From NCBI GenBank assembly GCA_030627085.1, contig DAOUSS010000022.1, forward strand, positions 1 to 12,670: a stretch of DNA of 12,670 bases, in the 5' to 3' direction. The notes beneath the pieces were generated by a model, which was not told the origin of the DNA, did no database searches, and was given only the letters and a program-made list of their open reading frames with translations. Below, piece after piece: positions 1-5,582 of the stretch. A program made the position numbers and the translations under genes. Position 1 is the stretch's first letter. Each line of letters starts with the position of its first letter. The stretch is from Candidatus Stahliibacteriota bacterium (GTDB taxonomy: Bacteria; Hydrothermota; UBA3073).

Positions 1-67
1 GCAATCAAGGAAAATTATAACCGAGGGTGCTTCAGGCCTTGAGTGTGGATAGTTATGCCTTTTTCCC

Positions 68-96
68 TTGACATTTGCGAAATTTAGTGCTATAAT
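68..96 (+). promoter_or_regulatory. Consensus sigma70-type promoter for the membrane protein gene
   Basis: TTGACA at 68-73 and TATAAT at 91-96 are separated by exactly 17 bases, an exact match to the bacterial housekeeping consensus. The expected transcription start is near 103. The next plus-strand gene starts at 247, so the leader would be about 145 bases and consists almost wholly of repeats. Assignment to that gene is by position. Confidence 0.8.
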
Positions 97-100
97 CCGG

Positions 101-136
101 GTTGGTTAGTTAGTTTGTTAGTTGGATAGTTGGTTA
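101..136 (+). repeat. GTTA/GTTG-rich low-complexity tract
   Basis: A degenerate tract built from GTTA, GTTG and GTTT words, directly downstream of the -10 box and ending at the GTAG of the next hairpin. It lies at or just after the predicted transcription start. No coding potential is seen. Confidence 0.6.
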
Positions 137-159
137 GTAGGCACGAATTCAATTCGTGC
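137..159 (+). repeat. REP-like hairpin with GTAG foot (element A1)
   Basis: GTAG at 137-140 is followed by a 9-bp perfect palindrome, GCACGAATT (141-149) and AATTCGTGC (151-159). The same architecture, length and centre recur at 9764-9786 with two compensatory stem changes. A 5' GTAG next to a hairpin is the signature of REP elements mobilised by RAYT transposases, but none is encoded in this window. An A-run follows, not a U-run, so it is not a plus-strand terminator. Confidence 0.6.
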
Positions 160-169
160 AAAAAAGCAA

Positions 170-240
170 TGACCCGATGACTATTGACGAATGACGATTG
201 ACTAATGACGAATGACCCATTGACCCAATAACGCAATGAC
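170..240 (+). repeat. TGAC array with 7/8-base period
   Basis: TGAC occurs at 170, 178, 185, 192, 199, 206, 213, 221 and 237, with TAAC at 229. The period is 8,7,7,7,7,7,8,8,8 and the core unit is roughly AATGACG. The last unit ends six bases before the ATG at 247, so the array fills the space where a ribosome binding site would be expected. Confidence 0.7.
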
Positions 241-246
241 TTTATT

Positions 247-2520
247 ATGTTCATCTGGGCAATTTTGATAATGGGAGCAAGTGGTATCTGTGCGGAGACT
301 CTGCTTTTGAGAGAACTTTTGCTCGTCTTCTATGGTAATGAATTATCCATAGGTATGGTGCTTGCCAACTGGCTCCTGCTGGAGTCAATTGGTTCTATAT
401 TTATCGGTAGAAAAATTGAATACACAAAAGAAAGAATAAAAAAGTTCATAAACTGGCAGACTATATTTGCCATATTCCTTCCCATATCAATCTTCCTTAC
501 CCGCGTCTTAAAAGGATACCTTCTCCCCACTCCCGGTGAGAGCCTGGGACTTCTCTCCATTGCAGGATATTCACTCTTTATCCTTGCCCTCGTAAGTATA
601 ACTCACGGCGCACTATTTACATTTGCCTGCAGGATATTTGCAGACCGTAAGGGTGCACCATTACAGTACATAAATGCTGCTGCACAGCAGATAGGAAGTG
701 TTTACATCTACGAGACCGCAGGGACAATTCTTGGAGGAGTAATAATTACCTACCTTCTTATTCCTCATCTTCACTCTCTTCAGATGGCAGTCGGAATATC
801 AATAATAAATCTCGTAATCTGTATACTGCTGAAAAAGAGATCTTTATTTTCTCTCTTTTCCCTCGTCGTTTTTGGTATTGTACTTTTTTCTCCTCTTATG
901 CATAAAATAGATAAGTTTTCAATCGATAGGCAGTGGAGAGGACAGAACATAATACATTCTGAAAATTCAATCTATGGGAACATAGTAGTGAGCGAGAGAC
1001 AGAACCAGTATACATTCTTTTCAAACGGTGTGCCTGTCATAACAACACCGGTGCCGGATGTGGGTTCTATGGAGGAATTCGTTCACATTCCTATGCTTAT
1101 TCTTGCGCATCCTGAGGACATACTCATTATTGGAGGGGGAGCAGGAGGATATATATATGAAATACTCAAACACCCATCAGTAAAAAGGGTGGATTATTGC
1201 GAATTAGACCCCCTTATAATTAGACTTCTCCAGAAATTTCCCACATCTCTGACAGAAACCGAACTAAAAAGTAACAAGGTAAATGTAAACCGTATTGATG
1301 GAAGACTCTTTACAGAAAAAACTCCACTAAGATACGATGCAATTTTTATTGGTATTGGTTCGCCCTCTGAACTCCAGACAAACCGCCTCTTCACAAAGCA
1401 ATTTTTCTCTATTGCAAAATCAAAACTCAAAGAGAACGGATTGCTTATTCTCGGCTTGCCAGGTTCTCTTTCCTATCTCTCTCCCCAGCTTAGGAAATTA
1501 AATATATCGGTGCTGAACGCAATAAAGTCTGTATACGCATATGTGAGAATAATCCCCGGAGAGACCAATATATTCCTTGCATCTTCTTATGACTATTTGA
1601 ATATTGAAGAATCCATACAGAAGAGATTAACAGAAAGGCACCTTGATTTTAACCTCCTCACACCCTCCTACATCACATACAAGCTTGATAGATACTGGCT
1701 GGATTGGTTCAACGAATCGATAAGAAAAGTAAAAGCTAAAGGAAACTCAGATTTTCTGCCATCTGCAGTATTCTATAACCTTGCATATTGGAATTCACTC
1801 TTCTCTTCGTATATGAGTGGCTTCTTTAACAGACTGGAGAGAATCAATCTATCCACGATAACCCTGCTACTTACTATTCTGGTCATAGTGATTCTCACTT
1901 TCACAACCATAGGGAATCGAAAGGGATTAAATATCAGATTGTCAGGCGTTGCCCTGACATTTGCTATCATTGCGTCTGGATTTGCGGGGATGATATTCCA
2001 CCTCATCATAATATTCACATTTCAATCACTGTACGGGTATGTTTATCAGATGATAGGACTACTTACATCACTGTTTATGGCAGGTGCTGGAATTGGGGGG
2101 GTTATTATAAATCGTAGGTTGCACAGATGCGGTTTGACTACTTTTCTATTGTTAGACCTGTGTATGCTCCTACTTGCTTTATCTTTCTACTCTCTTCTCT
2201 CTTTGCTCCTCTCTCCTCCCCCTTTTATCTTTTTTCTCCTATCCTTTGTCTGTGGTGGCTTCGTGGGTGCACAGTTCCCTCTGGCGAACAAGATATATCT
2301 TGAGAGAGCGGGGAACATAAGCAAAACATCAGGACTGCTTTATGGTTGCGACCTTCTAGGGGGATGGATGGCGGGTATGATAGGTGGGACAGCCCTCCTG
2401 CCCATTCTGGGACTAACTACAACATCCCTTGTGGTAGCATTGGTAAAATTGACCAGCCTTTTTTTGCTCACAGTATTCTACGGGATAAACAGGATAGCGA
2501 AAATAAAAATGCAATATTAG
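247..2520 (+). CDS. Polytopic membrane protein with spermidine-synthase-like domain
   Basis: A 757-residue inner-membrane protein. About seven hydrophobic segments (roughly residues 1-215) precede a soluble Rossmann-fold domain (about 235-450), and about seven more follow from 535. The soluble domain shows the SAM-binding glycine motif IIGGGAGG (294-301), an acidic ELD at the end of the next strand (319-321), DGR at 351-353, and YDAIFIGIGSP at 363-373. This layout matches the spermidine synthase-like proteins fused to transporter-like membrane domains, whose reaction is not established. The loop that carries the catalytic Asp in true aminopropyltransferases reads IGIGSP here, so polyamine synthesis is unlikely. 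The start is bounded by an in-frame stop at 229-231; ATG 247 is the first Met and opens directly into a membrane helix. No Shine-Dalgarno is visible. It is monocistronic, behind the promoter at 68-96, and converges with the minus-strand genes. Confidence 0.85.
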   Translation: MFIWAILIMGASGICAETLLLRELLLVFYGNELSIGMVLANWLLLESIGSIFIGRKIEYTKERIKKFINWQTIFAIFLPISIFLTRVLKGYLLPTPGESLGLLSIAGYSLFILALVSITHGALFTFACRIFADRKGAPLQYINAAAQQIGSVYIYETAGTILGGVIITYLLIPHLHSLQMAVGISIINLVICILLKKRSLFSLFSLVVFGIVLFSPLMHKIDKFSIDRQWRGQNIIHSENSIYGNIVVSERQNQYTFFSNGVPVITTPVPDVGSMEEFVHIPMLILAHPEDILIIGGGAGGYIYEILKHPSVKRVDYCELDPLIIRLLQKFPTSLTETELKSNKVNVNRIDGRLFTEKTPLRYDAIFIGIGSPSELQTNRLFTKQFFSIAKSKLKENGLLILGLPGSLSYLSPQLRKLNISVLNAIKSVYAYVRIIPGETNIFLASSYDYLNIEESIQKRLTERHLDFNLLTPSYITYKLDRYWLDWFNESIRKVKAKGNSDFLPSAVFYNLAYWNSLFSSYMSGFFNRLERINLSTITLLLTILVIVILTFTTIGNRKGLNIRLSGVALTFAIIASGFAGMIFHLIIIFTFQSLYGYVYQMIGLLTSLFMAGAGIGGVIINRRLHRCGLTTFLLLDLCMLLLALSFYSLLSLLLSPPPFIFFLLSFVCGGFVGAQFPLANKIYLERAGNISKTSGLLYGCDLLGGWMAGMIGGTALLPILGLTTTSLVVALVKLTSLFLLTVFYGINRIAKIKMQY

Positions 2521-2553
2521 ATAATAAACCACGAAGACACAAAGACACCAAGA

Positions 2554-2590
2554 TTTTTTAACAGGGAACTAAAGAGATTGAAAGAGAGAC
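2554..2590 (+). repeat. Degenerate direct repeat, copy 1
   Basis: A T-run followed by a 31-base purine-rich core (2560-2590) starting AACAGGGAACTAAAG. It matches copy 2 at 2714-2744 at 26 of 31 positions, and all five differences are A/G transitions. No open frame is shared. Confidence 0.6.
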
Positions 2591-2624
2591 AATTCCTGTC
2601 AAATTATTTCTTTAATCTGGAGTT

Positions 2625-2638
2625 AATCCGTAAGGATT
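2625..2638. repeat. Small hairpin, GTAA loop
   Basis: AATCC (2625-2629), loop GTAA, GGATT (2634-2638): a 5-bp stem. It shares the GTAA loop with the hairpin at 2761-2780 and, on the opposite strand, with that at 2677-2690, while the stem sequences differ. Confidence 0.45.
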
Positions 2639-2647
2639 TTATTTAAA

Positions 2648-2673
2648 TGGTAGCACTATGCAATAGTGCTCCA
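2648..2673 (+). repeat. REP-like hairpin with GTAG
   Basis: AGCACTAT (2652-2659), loop GCA, ATAGTGCT (2663-2670): an 8-bp perfect stem. It extends to 11 bp through TGG (2648-2650) and CCA (2671-2673) across one bulged T. GTAG at 2650-2653 overlaps the foot of the stem. No U-run follows. Confidence 0.55.
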
Positions 2674-2676
2674 TAA

Positions 2677-2690
2677 AAGGCTTACGCCTT
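2677..2690. repeat. Small hairpin, TTAC/GTAA loop
   Basis: AAGGC (2677-2681), loop TTAC, GCCTT (2686-2690). Read on the minus strand the loop is GTAA, as in two neighbouring hairpins. It lies four bases after the hairpin at 2648-2673. Confidence 0.45.
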
Positions 2691-2705
2691 AATTCCAATC
2701 CGTTG

Positions 2706-2744
2706 TTTTTTTCAACAGGGGACTAAAGAAATTGGAAGAGGAAC
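2706..2744 (+). repeat. Degenerate direct repeat, copy 2
   Basis: Second copy of the purine-rich repeat, core 2714-2744, also preceded by a T-run. The two copies bracket about 115 bases that contain three hairpins, as expected for a duplicated composite element. Confidence 0.6.
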
Positions 2745-2760
2745 ATTGTTTTGTATCAAT

Positions 2761-2785
2761 GTCAGGAGGTAACTCCTGACACTAC
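2761..2785 (-). repeat. REP-like hairpin with minus-strand GTAG foot
   Basis: GTCAGGAG (2761-2768), loop GTAA, CTCCTGAC (2773-2780): an 8-bp perfect stem. Read on the minus strand it is preceded by GTAG (2785-2782), so it has the same foot-plus-hairpin plan as the elements at 137, 3491 and 9764 in the opposite orientation. Confidence 0.55.
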
Positions 2786-2838
2786 GGATTTATTTAATTT
2801 CAAAGAATTATTTTTTTTATCTATCTGTGTGTATCTCT

Positions 2839-2856
2839 ACCTGTCGGTAGACAGGT
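2839..2856. repeat. Hairpin with GGTA loop (element B1)
   Basis: ACCTGTC (2839-2845), loop GGTA, GACAGGT (2850-2856): a 7-bp perfect stem beginning five bases beyond the stop of the minus-strand gene. The core matches 10148-10163 except for one compensatory pair (T-A to C-G). No U-run follows on the minus strand, so it is at best a weak terminator or an RNA-stabilising stem. Confidence 0.55.
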
Positions 2857-2860
2857 GTGT

Positions 2861-3406
2861 TTATCTGTGGTTCCAAATTTTTTTTCTTTTCAACAAATCC
2901 ATACATCTTTTGGGCATCAATTCATCTGGTGGCGCCAGTTCTATTGCCTCTTGGAATAAAGCTTCTGCTTTATCAAATTCCTTTATGGCTAAAAAAATTT
3001 GACCAGTTAATGCTAAATGTACCCAAGAATTTGGAAATACTTCTTTCATCAAGTAGGCGTTACTAACTGCTTTTTCGAGTATTTCGATGCCAAAGCCTTT
3101 ATCCATTAAAGCGGAAAAACACATACCTCTTAATTGCATAATATAGGGTATAAAACCACCTCCAATTTTAACATCCATACTCCATCTATCGTCTTCTTTT
3201 TTAACTTCATCGAAAGAGATTACATCTTTATTCGCCAATAGATTTTTGAGATACGATATGGCTTCATTGGGATCATCAGGCAAGTTTAATACCTCATCAA
3301 TCAATTTTAATGCCTCTTCTTCTCTGCCTTCATCGTACAGTTTTTCGGCATCTCTAATTTTCTCAAGTTCGGCAGCACTAATTCTTAAGACTACCTTTTC
3401 ATCCAT
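2861..3406 (-). CDS. Small TPR-like protein of unknown function
   Basis: 181 residues, acidic and helical, with no signal peptide or membrane segment, so probably cytoplasmic. Residues about 11-43 form a TPR-like helical hairpin (EKLYDEGREEEALKLIDEVL). A better TPR lies near 132-166, ending FDKAEALFQEAIELAP. The middle (about 70-125) is less regular and includes GGGFIPYIMQLRGM. TPR repeats bind other proteins; no partner can be named. The start ATG has only a weak GGGG eight to eleven bases upstream. The gene is last in the minus-strand run, 127 bases after the PDZ/WG gene with a hairpin between, so cotranscription is uncertain. Its last codons (Asn-His-Arg-stop) are encoded inside an AACCACAGATAA phrase that resembles an intergenic repeat word, so the C-terminus may have been replaced. 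Confidence 0.75.
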   Translation of the reverse strand: MDEKVVLRISAAELEKIRDAEKLYDEGREEEALKLIDEVLNLPDDPNEAISYLKNLLANKDVISFDEVKKEDDRWSMDVKIGGGFIPYIMQLRGMCFSALMDKGFGIEILEKAVSNAYLMKEVFPNSWVHLALTGQIFLAIKEFDKAEALFQEAIELAPPDELMPKRCMDLLKRKKIWNHR

Positions 3407-3441
3407 TTTTTACCCCATCTTTTTTAGCCTCAGGCATGACA

Positions 3442-3460
3442 CAAATTTTTATAAAATTTG
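3442..3460. repeat. AT-rich inverted repeat
   Basis: CAAATTTT (3442-3449) and AAAATTTG (3453-3460) around a three-base loop, about 36 bases upstream of the small TPR gene start. It contains a TATAAA-like word on the minus strand but no -35 in register, so I do not call a promoter. Confidence 0.35.
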
Positions 3461-3490
3461 AACTTAACCCCTTTAGCCTTGATAATAAAT

Positions 3491-3515
3491 GTAGACGCTC
3501 CGATTTATCGGAGCG
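3491..3515 (+). repeat. REP-like hairpin with GTAG foot
   Basis: GTAG at 3491-3494, then CGCTCCGA (3496-3503), loop TTTA, TCGGAGCG (3508-3515): an 8-bp GC-rich stem. On the minus strand it lies 18 bases past the stop of the PDZ/WG gene and is followed by TCTACATTTATT, which is not a U-tract. It may stabilise the 3' end of that mRNA. Confidence 0.6.
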
Positions 3516-3533
3516 ACCTTTGTACGGAGTTAC

Positions 3534-5072
3534 TTATTTTGTAGGCGCCCAAATATACTTTCCAGTCTCGTCAATATAACCCCACTTGTCACCAATCTTT
3601 ACCTTTGCCAGACCTTCAGAAAAGCCCCAAGCCCAATTAAACTGTGGATTGATGACATACCTACCACTCTTGTCAATATAGCCATACTTGTCACCAATCT
3701 TTACCCCTGCCAGCCCTTCAGAAAAGCCCCAAGCATCATCAAACTGTGGCTTGATTACTATCTTACCAGTCTTGTCGATATAACCATATTTACCATTCTG
3801 CTTAACACGAAACAGCACAATGGGTGGTTTACCCGTCAGAGTCTCAACAACAGATGGCTCTTTGGGCAGTTGCGCTTCAGGTACCCCTGTTACTTCCATA
3901 TGTATGCCAATCTCTCCGCCTTTTAAGGTAAATTGTTTATACTCTTTATCCCGGACGACAACCATCACAATTTGTTCCTTATCTAATCCCTTTTCCTTTT
4001 CTTCTGCAAGCTGCTCTGGAGTAATAATTTGGACACCGTCATACTCAACAATAATGTCGCCTTCCTTCAGTCCTACATTTTCAGCCTGAGAACCCTCACT
4101 AACCTTTGTTATAATAACAACTTTCTCAAGTTCCTTCTGGGTTAATTTCATTTTAACATTACCAGATGCATCCGTCTTTATGAGATAAACATCGCCCCTG
4201 CCTGCACCATAGGAGTCTGTTTCCCCTGCTATAATATAACCTCCATCAGAGGTCTGTTGCACAGAAGCACCTATATCATCGTTAGTGCCACCATAAGTCT
4301 TCGTCCAGACGATTTTACCAGATGCATCCGTCTTTATGAGATAGGCATCACAGGCGCCTGCACCAGAGGAATTGGTATATCCTGTTATGATATAACCACC
4401 ATCCCGTGTCTGTCGAACAAAGAAGCCTATATCCCAGGCAGCTCCACCATAAGCCCTTGTCCAGAGGGTATCGCCAGATGAGTTTGTCTTTATGAGATAG
4501 ATATCAGGGTAACCAGTAGTATCTCGCCATGTCGCTCCTGTTATGATATAACCACCATCCTGGGTCTCTTGAACAGACCAACCACAATCAGTTGTAGTTC
4601 CACCATATGTCCTTGTCCAGCCTGTCCCGTCTTCAGCGGGGAGTGTATCACCCGATACATCCGTCTTTATGAGATAAACATCACTACCGCCTGCACCGTA
4701 GGATTCTGTCCATCCTGTTATGATATAACCACCATCTGAAGTCTGTTGCACAGATAAACCTGCATCATGGCTAGTTCCACCGTATGTCCTTGCCCAGCCT
4801 GTCTCGTCTTCAGCGGGGAGTGTATCACCAACCGAGTTAGTTTTTATGAGGTATATATCTGCACCACCTGCACCATAGGACTCTGTTGTACCCACTATGA
4901 TATAGCCACCATCTGAAGTCTGTAGCACAGACTGGGCCGCGTCGACCTTTGCTCCACCATAGGTTCGCTCAAAGGTTATCTGAGCAGTGAGAACGACAGA
5001 AAAGAGCAGGACAACAAGAATTGCCGCCCAGAACCTTTGAGCAGGGACTCCTACAAATTTATGCATACGCAT
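3534..5072 (-). CDS. Exported beta-propeller-like / PDZ / WG-repeat protein
   Basis: 512 residues. A Sec signal peptide (hydrophobic core about 14-30, likely cleavage after VVLTA) sends it across the inner membrane. Five repeats follow, beginning at the TYGG or AYGG motifs at about 37, 97, 155, 208 and 260. Each carries DGGYII(T/V)G and (D)xYLIKT, a pattern that suggests beta-propeller blades. Residues about 317-395 form a PDZ domain (VSEGSQAENVGLKEGDIIVEYDG), without any protease domain. Three WG (KWG) repeats end the protein (about 421-512), each with the pattern K-G-YIDxTGK and PQF. All three modules are binding modules; no catalytic site is seen. ATG 5072 is chosen because AGGGGG lies six bases upstream; Met3 is the only near alternative. 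It sits 71 bases after the lipoprotein gene, probably in one operon. Repeats 1 and 2 carry a seven-residue PAEDxTG insertion absent from later repeats. The ligand is unknown. Confidence 0.85.
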   Translation of the reverse strand: MRMHKFVGVPAQRFWAAILVVLLFSVVLTAQITFERTYGGAKVDAAQSVLQTSDGGYIIVGTTESYGAGGADIYLIKTNSVGDTLPAEDETGWARTYGGTSHDAGLSVQQTSDGGYIITGWTESYGAGGSDVYLIKTDVSGDTLPAEDGTGWTRTYGGTTTDCGWSVQETQDGGYIITGATWRDTTGYPDIYLIKTNSSGDTLWTRAYGGAAWDIGFFVRQTRDGGYIITGYTNSSGAGACDAYLIKTDASGKIVWTKTYGGTNDDIGASVQQTSDGGYIIAGETDSYGAGRGDVYLIKTDASGNVKMKLTQKELEKVVIITKVSEGSQAENVGLKEGDIIVEYDGVQIITPEQLAEEKEKGLDKEQIVMVVVRDKEYKQFTLKGGEIGIHMEVTGVPEAQLPKEPSVVETLTGKPPIVLFRVKQNGKYGYIDKTGKIVIKPQFDDAWGFSEGLAGVKIGDKYGYIDKSGRYVINPQFNWAWGFSEGLAKVKIGDKWGYIDETGKYIWAPTK

Positions 5073-5143
5073 AGCAATCCCCCTTTTTTAAGAAACTATA
5101 CATCACAAATGCTGAATTACAAATTTTTCTCTCACTACCAACT

Positions 5144-5539
5144 CTACTTCCCTTCGTACCCGGTTTTACTTGTACTAATCCACCAATTCCCTATTTCTGC
5201 AGATACTGCTTTTTTGCCGCCCGTATTAATAGAAGTATAATCCGACTTTACTTCTCCTGTATACAAGCTTTGGTACTTCTTTTCAATTGACTCGTAGTAT
5301 TTGCTCCCATCCTCACAAGTCACCTCAAAAAGTATTTTGTAATAACCAATAGTTACACCCCCAGTATTTCTTATCTCGTAATGTATTTCTACATCATTCC
5401 AATCTTTTGAACCTTCACGGTACGGCTGGTTCCAGTTTGTTATTCTGAATCCTGCATCTATCTTTTTGGGGGGTGTTTTAACCGTAGTAGCACACCCTGC
5501 AAGAAGCAACACTACAAACAATAACGCTAACTTCTTCAT
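5144..5539 (-). CDS. Small lipoprotein, unknown function
   Basis: 131 residues from the chosen start. The N-terminus MKKLALLFVVLLLAGC is a type II signal peptide with lipobox LAGC; Cys16 would be lipidated. Ala follows the Cys, so in a didermic cell the protein would be expected to reach the outer membrane. The mature part (about 17-131) alternates beta strands, for example VEIHYEIRNTGG and ILFEVTCEDGSKYYES, like small immunoglobulin-like or FxLYD-type domains; this is a resemblance only. The reading frame is open back to 5596, but ATG 5539 is correct because AAGGAGGG lies five bases upstream and the signal peptide starts there. The longer start would put charged residues before it and reach into the 3' end of the TPR gene. 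The gene is 43 bases after that TPR gene and 71 before the PDZ/WG gene, suggesting cotranscription. Confidence 0.85.
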   Translation of the reverse strand: MKKLALLFVVLLLAGCATTVKTPPKKIDAGFRITNWNQPYREGSKDWNDVEIHYEIRNTGGVTIGYYKILFEVTCEDGSKYYESIEKKYQSLYTGEVKSDYTSINTGGKKAVSAEIGNWWISTSKTGYEGK

Positions 5540-5543
5540 AATG

Positions 5544-5551
5544 CCCTCCTT
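5544..5551 (-). promoter_or_regulatory. Shine-Dalgarno that fixes the lipoprotein start
   Basis: The minus strand reads AAGGAGGG here, with five bases between AGGAGG and ATG 5539. It shows that the upstream in-frame ATG at 5596 is not used. Confidence 0.8.
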
Positions 5552-5582
5552 TTTAGTCATTTCGGCTAAGTTGTTTAAAAAT

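Larger units (their letters stand above)
2521..2860. other. Convergent intergenic region, hairpin-rich
   Basis: No gene is seen between the two converging stop codons. The space holds a phrase beginning AACCACGAAGACAC (2527-2552), two copies of a 31-base degenerate direct repeat, and five small hairpins with 3-4 base loops. None of the hairpins is followed by a convincing U-run on either strand, so the transcription endpoints of the two neighbours are not evident. Confidence 0.7.

Noticed and set aside
2095..2101. G7 run in the membrane protein gene as a phase-variation tract
   Set aside because: It encodes a Gly-Gly pair in a conserved-looking helix and is short; no frame disruption is seen.
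2184..2250. Near-pure pyrimidine tract as a special DNA structure
   Set aside because: It is explained by Leu/Ser/Phe codons of membrane helices in the long plus-strand gene.
3496..3515. Rho-independent terminator of the PDZ/WG gene
   Set aside because: The stem is good, but the following minus-strand sequence is TCTACATTTATT rather than a U-tract; kept as a REP-like hairpin.
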